A DNA stretch of 64,000 nt from DATEDA01 sp963820965. GTDB taxonomy: Bacteria > Pseudomonadota > Gammaproteobacteria > Burkholderiales > SG8-39. The stretch covers positions 124,001 to 188,000 of the forward strand of contig CAWGCC010000003.1 of assembly GCA_963820965.1 (NCBI GenBank), written 5' to 3'. The translations under genes were made by a program, and so were the position numbers. A model generated the notes under the pieces. That model ran no database searches and was not told the DNA's origin. It was given only the letters and a program-made list of their open reading frames with translations. Shown one piece after another: positions 16,407 to 24,972 of this stretch (position 1 is its first letter; the number at the start of each line of letters is the position of its first letter).

Positions 16407-17123
16407 TCAGACGTTCAGTGCGGCGCGCTGCTTTGCGACCAGCTCCCGGATCCCGCGCTCGGCGAGCGACACGAGCGCCTCCATCTCCGCGCGCGCGAAC
16501 GGCGTGCCCTCGGCGGTGCCCTGCAGCTCGACGAAGCCCCCGGTGCCGGTCATCACCACGTTCATATCGGTGTCGCAGGCCGAGTCCTCGGCGTAATCGA
16601 GGTCGACGATCGGCACGCCGCGGTACAGGCCGACCGATACCGCCGCGACGAAATCCCGGATCGGCGACTCGGCGAGCAGGCCGCGCGCCATCAGATCCGA
16701 GACTGCATCGTGGACCGCGACGAAGCTGCCCGTGATGCTCGCAGTGCGCGTCCCGCCGTCGGCCTGGATGACGTCGCAGTCGACCTGGATCGTTCTCGCG
16801 CCGAGCTTCTCCAGAGCGATCACCGCTCGCAAGCTGCGCCCGATCAGCCGCTGGATCTCGAGCGTGCGTCCCGACTGCTTGCCGCGCGCCGCCTCGCGAT
16901 CGGTGCGCGTGTTGGTCGCCCTGGGGAGCATGCCGTACTCGGCGGTGACCCAGCCCTGGCCCTTGTCCTTCAGGAACGGGGGGACGCGCTCCTCGACGCT
17001 CGCGGTGCAGACGACCCGCGTATCGCCGAACTCGACCAGCACCGATCCCTCGGCGTGCTTCGTGTACCGGCGGGTGATCCGGACGGGGCGGAGCTCGTCT
17101 GGTTTCCGGCCTGACGGACGCAT
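16407..17123 (-). CDS. rph: Ribonuclease PH
   Basis: Phosphorolytic 3'-5' exoribonuclease that trims tRNA 3' ends. The 238-residue protein starts MRPSGRKPDELRPVRITRRYT and contains GSVLVEFGDTRVVCTASV, GWVTAEYGMLPRAT, SGRTLEIQRLIGRSLRA and DCDVIQADGGTRTASITG, which covers the phosphate-binding and catalytic region. It sits upstream of rdgB on the minus strand, with the PP2C gene 11 bp further upstream. Confidence 0.96.
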   Translation of the reverse strand: MRPSGRKPDELRPVRITRRYTKHAEGSVLVEFGDTRVVCTASVEERVPPFLKDKGQGWVTAEYGMLPRATNTRTDREAARGKQSGRTLEIQRLIGRSLRAVIALEKLGARTIQVDCDVIQADGGTRTASITGSFVAVHDAVSDLMARGLLAESPIRDFVAAVSVGLYRGVPIVDLDYAEDSACDTDMNVVMTGTGGFVELQGTAEGTPFARAEMEALVSLAERGIRELVAKQRAALNV

Positions 17124-17134
17124 GACTCGGGAAA

Positions 17135-18055
17135 CTACTTCGAGTGCTTCTTGATCGCGTTCCGGATCTCGTCGATCGCGCGCTCGATCTCGTCGTCGGT
17201 GAGATAGCCGCCCTGCGGCGCCGGCGGCTTCGACCGGCCGAACTGCTCGACGGTCGTTTTCAGCTCGGTCGGGTCCATGCTCACGGTCGAGATCCAGTCG
17301 GCGCCCGCACCGCCCGTCTCGTCGGCCCAGCCCATCGCCACGACCGACGCGTTGTCGCCGTCCTTCCCGGCGCGTGCCTCGGCCATGTCGAGCAGGATCG
17401 GAACCGCGCTCATGACGTCGTTGCGCAGGAACTCCTCACAGATATGGCGCGCGTTGAGCGGACCCCAGACCCCGTCGCTGCAAAGCAGAAGCACGTCGCC
17501 GTGGCGCAGCGCCACGCGCCGGGAGAGGTCTACCCTCGGCGGTCCCATCTGGCCGAGGCAGTTGAAGATCTTGTTGCGGTCCGGATGCGCGGCGATCGCT
17601 TCCTCGCGCACTCGGCCCGCGTCGACCAGGATCTGCACGCGCGAGTGATCCTTGGTCTGCGCTTCGACGCGTCCGTTGCGGATGAGATAGAGCCGCGAGT
17701 CGCCTACGTGCGCCCAGTGCGCGAGCCCGTCCTGGACGATGCACGCGACGCAGGTCGTGCGCGGAGTCTCGAGGAGGCTGCGCACGTTCGCGTAGTCGAC
17801 GATCGCGTGGTGGGCGTTGGTGATCGAGTCGAGCAGGAACTTGAACGGGTCGGCGATCCGCGGATGCGCCTCGCGCTGGAACGCCTCCGAGATGAACTGG
17901 GTCGCGATCTGCGCGGCGACCTCGCCATGCAGGTGACCCCCCATGCCGTCGGCAATGACCATGCACAGCGAGTCCCGGCTGTAGCAGTAGGCGACGCGGT
18001 CCTGGTTGGACTTCCGCGGCCCCTGCCGGCTTTCCTGATAGATCGAGAACTTCAT
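17135..18055 (-). CDS. PP2C-family Ser/Thr protein phosphatase
   Basis: Metal-dependent phosphatase (PPM/PP2C, 306 residues) that removes phosphate from Ser and Thr residues. Conserved motifs are SNQDRVAYC (metal Asp), VIADGMGGHLHGE (metal Asp-Gly), AHWAHVGDSRLYLIRNG, LLLCSDGVWG and GDNASVVAM. No membrane segments or signal peptide, so it is cytoplasmic. It lies 34 bp downstream of the Ser/Thr kinase gene on the same strand; the kinase-phosphatase pair probably acts on shared targets. This pair next to rph and yicC is a recurring arrangement in betaproteobacteria, as far as recalled. Confidence 0.9.
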   Translation of the reverse strand: MKFSIYQESRQGPRKSNQDRVAYCYSRDSLCMVIADGMGGHLHGEVAAQIATQFISEAFQREAHPRIADPFKFLLDSITNAHHAIVDYANVRSLLETPRTTCVACIVQDGLAHWAHVGDSRLYLIRNGRVEAQTKDHSRVQILVDAGRVREEAIAAHPDRNKIFNCLGQMGPPRVDLSRRVALRHGDVLLLCSDGVWGPLNARHICEEFLRNDVMSAVPILLDMAEARAGKDGDNASVVAMGWADETGGAGADWISTVSMDPTELKTTVEQFGRSKPPAPQGGYLTDDEIERAIDEIRNAIKKHSK

Positions 18056-18089
18056 CGTCTAGAGCCCTCCTCGCAGGGCGCGCATCATC

Positions 18090-19037
18090 CTATCGCCGCG
18101 CGAGCTTGAGCAGCGACCCGCGAAGGCTGGTCACGAACGACCGTTTGCTCGGCCCTTCCGGGTCGCGCTCCCGCAGCAGCACCTTCTGCAGCGCCATCAC
18201 GCTCTGCGGACGCTTGGAGTGATCGAGCTGCAGGCACCAGTCGATCGTCTCGAGCAGCTGGTCCGAGTACTTGGTGGCGAAGAGCTTCGTCGCGGACACG
18301 TAGCGGTCCTTCTCCACCCGCAGGTCCGCCGCCTGCGGCGCGGCGCCGGCAAGGCACGCGAAGATGCTCGCGCCGATCGAGTAGATGTCGCTCCACGGCC
18401 CGAGGAGCTCGCGCTTCTGATAGTGCTCCGGCGACGCGAACCCCGGCGTGTACATCGGGTTCAGCTTGAACCCCTCCGCGGTGAGCGTCTGGCGCGCCGC
18501 GCCGAAATCGATCAGCACCGGGGTGATGTCGTTGCGGATGTAGACGTTTGCCGGCTTGATATCGAGGTGCAGGAGCTTGTTCGCGTGCACCTCGCGCAAC
18601 CCGTTGAGGAGCAGCGTGAACACGCGGCGGATGAAGTTCTCCTTCATCGCGCCGCGCCGCGCCTGGATGTGCTCCTGCAGCGTGCGGCCGCGTTCGTAAC
18701 GCATCACGAGATAGACGGTCTCGTTCGCCCGGAAAAAATTCAGCACCCGGACCACGTTCGGGTGCGAGAGCTTCGCGAGCGCGCGGCCCTCCTCGAAGAA
18801 GCACTTCATGCCGTAGCGGAATGTCGAGATGTTCTCGTCGGCGATCGACGGCAGCACGTCGCCCTCGCGCCGCAGCGCTAGCGAGCTCGGCAGATACTCC
18901 TTGATCGCGACCGGCTGGTCGCCGTCGTCGTGCGCCAGGTAAACGATCGAAAAGCCGCCGGCCGACAGCACTTTCGTGATGCGGTAGGTCTGGAGCTGGT
19001 ACCCCTCGGGCAGCGGCAGGTTCGCTTGCGACGGCAT
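18090..19037 (-). CDS. Hanks-type serine/threonine protein kinase
   Basis: Cytoplasmic protein kinase of 315 residues. The Gly-rich loop is LSAGGFSIVYLAHD, the ATP-binding Lys is in VAIKEYLP, and the catalytic loop is LLHLDIKPANVYI, where HLD replaces HRD (a non-RD kinase). The Mg-binding DFG lies in VLIDFGAARQ and the APE-like motif in GFASPEHY. There is no PASTA or other sensor domain and no transmembrane helix. It precedes the PP2C gene and is divergent from yicC, which starts 110 bp away. Substrates are unknown. Confidence 0.92.
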   Translation of the reverse strand: MPSQANLPLPEGYQLQTYRITKVLSAGGFSIVYLAHDDGDQPVAIKEYLPSSLALRREGDVLPSIADENISTFRYGMKCFFEEGRALAKLSHPNVVRVLNFFRANETVYLVMRYERGRTLQEHIQARRGAMKENFIRRVFTLLLNGLREVHANKLLHLDIKPANVYIRNDITPVLIDFGAARQTLTAEGFKLNPMYTPGFASPEHYQKRELLGPWSDIYSIGASIFACLAGAAPQAADLRVEKDRYVSATKLFATKYSDQLLETIDWCLQLDHSKRPQSVMALQKVLLRERDPEGPSKRSFVTSLRGSLLKLARR

Positions 19038-19147
19038 GTGCCGGGAAGAACCGTAAGCCTTTGTTAAGATTGGGGGAGGACGCCCGATTCTCGGAGTTTA
19101 ACCGGGCGATGTAAAGGACCGGCCGCTCGCGAAAGCAGGAACAATCC

Positions 19148-20014
19148 ATGATCAGCAGCATGACGGGATATGCCGCGGTGACCCGCGAGGTCCCCGCGGG
19201 CTCGATCTCACTCGAGCTGCGCAGCGTGAACAGCCGGTTCCTCGACGTGCAGTTTCGCCTCGCGGAGGAGCTGCGGTCGGTCGAACCCACGCTCCGCGAG
19301 CTGGCGATGGCAAGTCTCGCGCGCGGCAAGATCGACTGCCGACTCGCGTTCACGGCGTCGCCCGCGGCCCGCGGCGAGGCGGCGCTGAGCGCGGAGGCGC
19401 TCGAGCGACTCGCCCGACTGTCGCGGCGAGTGCGGGAGGCGATCCCCGACGCCGAGCCGCTGCGCGTCGCCGACGTGCTGCACTGGCCCGGCGTTCTCGG
19501 CGACGACGCGCGCGAGGCCGAGGCGCTGCGGGACTCCGCGACGGACGCGATGCGGGCCGCGCTCGCGGAGCTCGCTGCGTCCCGCGCGCGCGAGGGCGAG
19601 AAGCTCGGCCGGATGCTTCTCGAGCGCGTCGCGAAAATCCGCGCGCGGCTCGTGGCGCTAGAGCCGCTTCTCCCGCAGGCGATCGCTGCCTACGAGGAAC
19701 GCCTGGCAACGAAGCTGCGGGAGGCGCTCGCGGCGAGCGACGAGGAGCGGATCCGCCAGGAGATTGCCGTCTACGGCGTGCGCATCGACGTCGCCGAGGA
19801 GCTGTCGCGTCTCGGCGCGCACCTCGACGAGGTCGAGCGCGTGATCGCCGCCGGCGGCACGGTCGGCAAACGCCTCGACTTCCTGATGCAGGAGCTCAAC
19901 CGCGAGGCGAACACCCTCGGCTCCAAGTCGGTATCGAAAGAACTCTCGGCCGCGGCGCTCGAATTCAAGGTGCTGATCGAGCAGATGCGGGAGCAGGTGC
20001 AGAACCTCGAATGA
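19148..20014 (+). CDS. yicC: YicC-family endoribonuclease
   Basis: Protein of 288 residues of the YicC/YloC family, reported as endoribonucleases involved in small-RNA turnover and stationary-phase survival. The N-terminus MISSMTGYAAVTREVPAG and the stretch LELRSVNSRFLDVQFRLAEE are diagnostic. The C-terminal part has EELSRLGAHLDEVERVI, GKRLDFLMQELNREANTLGSKS and VLIEQMREQVQNLE. It opens the yicC-gmk-rpoZ-spoT group, a very conserved gene order. It is divergent from the Ser/Thr kinase. Confidence 0.95.
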   Translation: MISSMTGYAAVTREVPAGSISLELRSVNSRFLDVQFRLAEELRSVEPTLRELAMASLARGKIDCRLAFTASPAARGEAALSAEALERLARLSRRVREAIPDAEPLRVADVLHWPGVLGDDAREAEALRDSATDAMRAALAELAASRAREGEKLGRMLLERVAKIRARLVALEPLLPQAIAAYEERLATKLREALAASDEERIRQEIAVYGVRIDVAEELSRLGAHLDEVERVIAAGGTVGKRLDFLMQELNREANTLGSKSVSKELSAAALEFKVLIEQMREQVQNLE

Positions 20015-20164
20015 CGGGGACGGAGTGATGGGTGAGGAGTAGGCCACGCTCGCGCGCAAGGGAACGCCGGGCTCCGGATCGGCTTGTGCGAACATCCGCG
20101 AATCACGACCGCGGGGTAGTCGTTCACCGGCCTCAGCCCTAGCCCCCTTTACCCATCGCCAGCC

Positions 20165-20773
20165 ATGCAGGGCCTCCTTTTCATCGTCACCGCGCCCTCC
20201 GGCGCCGGGAAGTCCTCGCTCGTCAACGCGATCCTCGCCGACGATCCCGCGCTCGCGCTGTCGGTCTCCTACACGACGCGCGCGCCGCGCGCGGGCGAGG
20301 TCAACGGGCGCGAGTACCACTTCGTCGACCGGGCGGTGTTCCAGCGAATGCTCGACGCGGGCGAGTTCCTGGAGAGCGCGGAGGTCCACGGCAATCTCTA
20401 TGCGACTTCGCAGAAGCAGATCGCCGAGCAACGGGCGGCGGGCCGCGACGTCGTGCTCGAGATCGACTGGCAGGGCGCGGAGCAGGTGCGGCGCATCTTC
20501 CCCGAGGCGATCGGCGTCTTCATCCTGCCGCCCTCGTCGACCGAGCTCGAGCGCCGGCTGCGCGACCGCGGCAAGGACAGCGACGCGACGATCCGGCGCC
20601 GCCTGGCGGCCGCCGAAACCGAGATGGCCCATGCCGGAGAGTTCGACTACGTTATAATCAACAACGACTTCGAGGAAGCCCGGCGAGATCTCGCCGCGGT
20701 CGTGCGCGCATCCCGGCTGACCCTTCCCCGCCAGAGCGCGCGTCACCCCGAGCTATTCCGATTGCATAATTGA
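20165..20773 (+). CDS. gmk: Guanylate kinase
   Basis: Phosphorylates GMP to GDP with ATP. The P-loop is TAPSGAGKSSLVNAIL near the N-terminus. GMP-binding residues lie in SYTTRAPRAGEVNGREYHFV and the lid region in RLRDRGKDSDATIRRRL. Length of 202 residues is normal. It is followed by rpoZ after 14 bp, linking guanine nucleotides, the RNA polymerase omega subunit and spoT in one operon. Confidence 0.96.
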   Translation: MQGLLFIVTAPSGAGKSSLVNAILADDPALALSVSYTTRAPRAGEVNGREYHFVDRAVFQRMLDAGEFLESAEVHGNLYATSQKQIAEQRAAGRDVVLEIDWQGAEQVRRIFPEAIGVFILPPSSTELERRLRDRGKDSDATIRRRLAAAETEMAHAGEFDYVIINNDFEEARRDLAAVVRASRLTLPRQSARHPELFRLHN

Positions 20774-20787
20774 GGCCTGGAGCCCAT

Positions 20788-20997
20788 ATGGCACGCATAA
20801 CCGTCGAAGACTGTCTGCACAGGATCCCGAACCGCTTCCAGCTGACGCTGGCGGCGACCTACCGCGCGCGGCAGCTCGCGCACGGCGGCACGCCGCTGAT
20901 CGAGGCGGCGCGGGACAAGCCGACCGTCACCGCGCTGCGCGAGATCGCCGCCGGCAAGGTCGGAATCGAGCTTCTGAGCCGGGTGCACCAGAATTAG
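20788..20997 (+). CDS. rpoZ: RNA polymerase omega subunit
   Basis: Small RNA polymerase subunit (69 residues) that helps beta-prime assembly and forms part of a (p)ppGpp-binding site. The sequence MARITVEDCLHRIPNRFQLT and the later stretch LIEAARDKPTVTALREIAAG are diagnostic. The ATG at 20788 is the family start; an in-frame ATG 18 bases upstream is rejected. It lies between gmk and spoT, as usual. Confidence 0.96.
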   Translation: MARITVEDCLHRIPNRFQLTLAATYRARQLAHGGTPLIEAARDKPTVTALREIAAGKVGIELLSRVHQN

Positions 20998-21010
20998 TGA
21001 CCTGCCGCGC

Positions 21011-21064
21011 GTGTGACCTGACCGGTTTACCCCGCACCGCGGCCCGCGCCGCGGCCGGTCACAC
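21011..21064. other. Structured GC-rich spacer between rpoZ and spoT
   Basis: GTGTGACC (21011-21018) and GGTCACAC (21057-21064) are exact inverse repeats, with a nested CCGCGG-rich segment between them. The 178-bp spacer contains no gene. The element may fold in RNA and tune read-through from gmk-rpoZ into spoT; no T tract follows, so a standard intrinsic terminator is not supported. Confidence 0.4.
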
Positions 21065-21175
21065 GTCGCGCCTGAAGGACCGGCGGCGCGCTCCGCACCC
21101 TCGCGCCGCCTGCTCCGGAACCCTTGCGCCTGTTGCGGCGCCGTTCGCCGGAGACCCTGCGCCGGGCCGGTCCCG

Positions 21176-23320
21176 ATGAGTGCAGTGGCGCCCCTGGAAG
21201 GCCTGCGGCAGAGCGTCGCCGGTTATCTCAAGCCCGCCGACCTTTCCCGGCTCGAAGAGGCCTACCACTTCAGCGACGCGGCCCACCACGGCCAGCTCCG
21301 CAAGTCCGGCGAGCCGTACATCTCGCACCCGGTTGCGGTCGCCGAAATCCTCTCGCAGTGGCAGCTCGACGCGCAGACGCTCGTCGCGGCCCTGCTGCAC
21401 GACGTGGTCGAGGACACCGAGGTCTCGACCGACGACATCTCCAATCGCTTCGGCAAGCCGGTCGCCGACCTGGTGGACGGCGTCTCCAAGCTCGACCGCA
21501 TCGAGTTCCAGTCGCAGCAGGACGCGCAGGCCGAGAATTTCCGCAAGATGCTGCTCGCGATGGCGCGCGACGTGCGCGTCATGCTGATCAAGCTCGCCGA
21601 CCGGTTGCATAACATGCGCACGCTGGATGCGGTCGCGCCGGCGCAGCGCCGCCGCGTCGCCTCCGAGACGCTCGAGATCTACGCGCCGATCGCCAACCGC
21701 CTCGGGCTCGACGGGCTCTACCGCGAGCTGCAGGAGCTCGGGTTCCAGCACATCCACCCGATGCGCTACCGGGTGCTCGCCAAGGCGGTGAAGGGGGCGC
21801 GCGGCAACCGCCGCGAGGTCGTGGACAAGATCCTCGAGGCGATCAGGCAGCGGCTGGGCGACGCGCAGCTCGAAGCGTCGGTCACGGGCCGGGAGAAGCA
21901 CATCTACTCGATCTACAAGAAGATGATCGAGAAGAAGCTCTCCTTCACCGAGGTGCTGGACATCTACGGCTTCCGCGTCGTCGTGCGCGACGTGCCCGCG
22001 TGCTACGTCGCGCTCGGCGCGCTGCACTCGCTCTACAAGCCGGTGCCCGGCAAGTTCAAGGACTACATCGCCATCCCGAAGCTGAACGGCTACCAGTCGC
22101 TGCATACCGCGCTGATCGGCCCGTACGGCGTACCGGTGGAGGTGCAGATCCGCACGCGCGACATGCACCGCGTGGCCGAGACCGGCGTCGCGTCGCATTG
22201 GCTGTACAAGGACGAGGAGAGCGGCACGCTGTCGGAGGTGCAGAGCCGCACGCACAAGTGGCTGCAGTCGCTGATCGAGATCCAGAACGCGAGCGGCGAC
22301 TCCGCCGAGTTCCTCGAGCACGTGAAGGTCGACCTGTTCCCCGCCGAGGTCTACGTGTTCACGCCGAAGGGCAAGATCATGGCGCTGCCGCGCGGCGCCA
22401 CCGCGGTCGACTTTGCGTACGCGGTGCACACCGACATCGGCAACCGCTGCGTGGCGGCCAAGGTCAACTACGAGCTCGTGCCGCTGCGGGCCGAGCTCAA
22501 GAACGGCGACCGGGTCGAGATCGTCACCGCGGCGCACGCGCATCCGAACCCGGCGTGGCTCAGCTACGTCAGGACCGGCAAGGCGCGCTCGCAGATCCGG
22601 CACTTCCTGAAAACGATGCAGTTCGAGGAGTCGACCGCGCTCGGCGAGCGGCTGCTGGGGCAGGCTTTGCGCGCCCTCGAGTCCGACCCGATCGCGATTG
22701 GCCCCGCCCGCTGGGACAAGCTCGTGCGCGAGTCGGGCGCGAAGTCCCGCGAGGAGATCCTCGCCGACGTCGGGCTCGGCAAGCGCCTCGCGGCAATCGT
22801 CGCGCGCCAGCTCCTCGCGCTTGCGGATCACGCGCCGGCCGACGCGAGGCCGCAAGGCGCGGCCGCCTCGATCGTGATTCGCGGTTCCGAGGGGATGGCG
22901 GTGCAGTTCGCCAAGTGCTGCCGCCCGATCCCCGGCGACCCGATCATCGGCTTCATCAAGAAGGGCCAGGGGCTCGTCGTGCACACCCACGACTGCCCGA
23001 TCGTGGCCCGGGCGCGGACCGACCCCGACAAGTGGATCGACGTCGAGTGGGCGCCCGACACCGAACGCGCTTTCGACGTCGGGATCCGGCTCGTCGCGGC
23101 GAACCAGCGCGGCGTGCTCGCCAAGGTGGCGACCGCGATCTCCGAGGCCGGCTCGAACATCGACAACGTGAGCATGGACGAAGAGCGCGGCGTGTACACC
23201 GCGATGCACTTCACGATCCAGGTGCACAACCGGCTGCATCTCGCGCGGGTGATGAAGGCGCTGCGGCGGATCCCGGAGGTGGTACGGATCACGCGGATCA
23301 AGGAGCCGCCGACCAGGTGA
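21176..23320 (+). CDS. spoT: Bifunctional (p)ppGpp synthetase/hydrolase SpoT
   Basis: Long RelA/SpoT homologue of 714 residues. The N-terminal HD hydrolase domain is intact, with LLHDVVEDTE (His75-Asp76, Glu79-Asp80) and KLADRLHNMRTL. The synthetase domain has YSIYKKM, DIYGFRVVV, KDYIAIPKLNGYQSLHTALI and VEVQIRTRDMH. TGS (VYVFTPKGKIMALPRGATAVDFAY), zinc-finger-like (FAKCCRPIPGDPIIGF) and ACT (IRLVAANQRGVLAKVATAIS) domains follow. The intact HD site makes it SpoT, not the hydrolase-dead RelA. It ends the gmk-rpoZ-spoT unit. Confidence 0.95.
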   Translation: MSAVAPLEGLRQSVAGYLKPADLSRLEEAYHFSDAAHHGQLRKSGEPYISHPVAVAEILSQWQLDAQTLVAALLHDVVEDTEVSTDDISNRFGKPVADLVDGVSKLDRIEFQSQQDAQAENFRKMLLAMARDVRVMLIKLADRLHNMRTLDAVAPAQRRRVASETLEIYAPIANRLGLDGLYRELQELGFQHIHPMRYRVLAKAVKGARGNRREVVDKILEAIRQRLGDAQLEASVTGREKHIYSIYKKMIEKKLSFTEVLDIYGFRVVVRDVPACYVALGALHSLYKPVPGKFKDYIAIPKLNGYQSLHTALIGPYGVPVEVQIRTRDMHRVAETGVASHWLYKDEESGTLSEVQSRTHKWLQSLIEIQNASGDSAEFLEHVKVDLFPAEVYVFTPKGKIMALPRGATAVDFAYAVHTDIGNRCVAAKVNYELVPLRAELKNGDRVEIVTAAHAHPNPAWLSYVRTGKARSQIRHFLKTMQFEESTALGERLLGQALRALESDPIAIGPARWDKLVRESGAKSREEILADVGLGKRLAAIVARQLLALADHAPADARPQGAAASIVIRGSEGMAVQFAKCCRPIPGDPIIGFIKKGQGLVVHTHDCPIVARARTDPDKWIDVEWAPDTERAFDVGIRLVAANQRGVLAKVATAISEAGSNIDNVSMDEERGVYTAMHFTIQVHNRLHLARVMKALRRIPEVVRITRIKEPPTR

Positions 23321-23370
23321 CCGACCGGCGGCAGCCGGCGGGGAACGCAGTCCGAGAAAAGGAGAAGGGC

Positions 23371-24153
23371 GTGAAAGCGAACGCGAACGGCATCCAGATC
23401 CACTACACCGTCGACGGCTCCGGGCCCTGGCTCGCGATGAGTCACTCCCTCGCGTGCGATTCGCGCATGTGGGACGAGCAGGTGGCCGCCCTCTCGAAGC
23501 GCTTCAGGGTGCTCCGCTTCGACACCCGCGGGCACGGCCAGACGGAGGTGACGTCGGGGCCGTACACGCTCGACATGCTCGCCGATGACGCGGCCGGCCT
23601 GCTTGCCGCACTCGAAGTGCGCGAGGCGCACTGGATCGGTATCTCAATGGGCGCGATGATCGGGCAGACGCTCGCGCTCAAGAAGGGCGGCCTCCTCAAG
23701 AGCCTCGTGCTCGCCGACACGACGAGCCGCAACCCGCCCGAGGTGTGGCCGACGTGGAAAGAGCGCATCGACGTCGCCGAATCGAAGGGCATGGAGGCGC
23801 TCGTCGAGCCGACGCTCGCGCGCTGGTTCACCCCCGCCTACATCAAGGAGCGGCCGGACCGCGTGAAGCCCATCGCGGACATGATCCGCGCGACGCCGGT
23901 CGCGGGCTATGTCGGCTGCTGCCACGCGCTCCCGAGGATCAACCTCACCGAGCGGCTCGGGGAGATCAAGGTGCCGGTGCTCGCGATCACCGGTACCGAG
24001 GATGCCTCCGCGGCCTCGACGAAGACCATCCACGAGAACATTCCGGGCTCGGAGTTCGTCCCGATTCCTTCGGCGTCGCACATCGCCAACATCGAGCAGC
24101 CCGAAGCGTTCAACAACGCGCTCGCCAGGTTCTACGACCGGATCGGCGTGTAG
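23371..24153 (+). CDS. Alpha/beta hydrolase, 3-oxoadipate enol-lactonase-like
   Basis: A 260-residue soluble alpha/beta hydrolase. The oxyanion region is MSHSLACDSRMW, the nucleophile elbow is ISMGAM (GISMG), and the late His is in PSASHIANIEQPEAF; the acid is probably the Asp in TGTEDAS. The overall pattern (RFDTRGHGQTEVTSGPYTLD) matches 3-oxoadipate enol-lactonase (PcaD) relatives, but the true substrate could be a CoA thioester or lactone from the neighbouring aromatic-CoA pathway. GTG at 23371 follows AAAAGGAG at good distance. It opens a five-gene plus-strand cluster running to 28621. Confidence 0.8.
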   Translation: MKANANGIQIHYTVDGSGPWLAMSHSLACDSRMWDEQVAALSKRFRVLRFDTRGHGQTEVTSGPYTLDMLADDAAGLLAALEVREAHWIGISMGAMIGQTLALKKGGLLKSLVLADTTSRNPPEVWPTWKERIDVAESKGMEALVEPTLARWFTPAYIKERPDRVKPIADMIRATPVAGYVGCCHALPRINLTERLGEIKVPVLAITGTEDASAASTKTIHENIPGSEFVPIPSASHIANIEQPEAFNNALARFYDRIGV

Positions 24154-24183
24154 GCGCCGTTCGCAGGCCCGGCAGAGGAGGTC

Positions 24184-24972
24184 TTGACCGCCGCCATGCG
24201 CGCGCTCGCCGACAAGCACGCTGTCGTCACCGGCGGCGGCCGTGGCATCGGCGCCGCGATCGCGGCAGCGCTCGCGGCGGAAGGCGCGACCGTGTCGGTC
24301 CTCGGCCGGGACGCCGCGCGGCTTGCCGCGCAGGCCGAGGTGCTCGGCGGTGCCGGCCGGGCCCAGGCCGTTCCGGCCGACGTGACCGACGAAGCATCGG
24401 TGAAATCGGCATTTGCAGCGGTGCGTGCACGCTGCGGGCGCATCGACATCCTGGTGAACAACGCCGGGCAAGCCGAGACCGCGCCGCTCGCGAAGACCGC
24501 GCTCGCGCTGTGGCAGCGGATGCTCGCGGTAAACCTCACCGGGACGTTCCTCTGCACGCGCGAAGCGCTGCCGGAGATGCTCGCCCGCGGCGCCGGCCGG
24601 ATCGTCAACGTGGCGAGCACCGCGGGGCTCGTCGGTTACGCCTATGTCTCTGCGTACTGCGCCGCCAAGCACGGCGTCCTGGGTCTCACGCGCGCGGCTG
24701 CGCTCGAGTGCGCGAAGAGCGGCGTCACCGTCAATGCGGTGTGCCCGGGCTACACCGAGACTGACATCGTGTCCACTGCGGTCGCGAACATCGTCGCGAA
24801 AACCGGGAAGACCGAAAGCGAGGCGCGCGCCGCGCTCGTCGCCCGCAACCCGCAGGGGCGGATGGTGCAGCCGGCGGAAGTGGCGAGCGCGGTGCTCTGG
24901 CTCTGCCTGCCCGCCTCTGCCGCGATCACCGGGCAGGCGATCGCCGTTGCAGGGGGGGAGGTCATGTCATGA
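24184..24972 (+). CDS. SDR-family oxidoreductase
   Basis: Classical short-chain dehydrogenase of 262 residues. The NAD(P)-binding motif is VVTGGGRGIGAAIA and the catalytic motif is YVSAYCAAKHGV (Tyr-x3-Lys) with a Ser in VNVASTAGL. NNAGQA and the C-terminal PASAAITGQAIAVAGGEVMS are typical of 3-hydroxyacyl-type SDRs. The TTG at 24184 has a strong GAGGAGG site six bases upstream; the ATG at 24196 lacks one. It overlaps the enoyl-CoA hydratase start (ATGA). It probably oxidises a hydroxyacyl-CoA intermediate of this cluster. Confidence 0.85.
   Translation: MTAAMRALADKHAVVTGGGRGIGAAIAAALAAEGATVSVLGRDAARLAAQAEVLGGAGRAQAVPADVTDEASVKSAFAAVRARCGRIDILVNNAGQAETAPLAKTALALWQRMLAVNLTGTFLCTREALPEMLARGAGRIVNVASTAGLVGYAYVSAYCAAKHGVLGLTRAAALECAKSGVTVNAVCPGYTETDIVSTAVANIVAKTGKTESEARAALVARNPQGRMVQPAEVASAVLWLCLPASAAITGQAIAVAGGEVMS

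Noticed and set aside
21059..23239. Minus-strand open frame of about 726 codons opposite spoT
   Set aside because: The antisense product has no recognisable domain and spoT on the other strand is complete and conserved.
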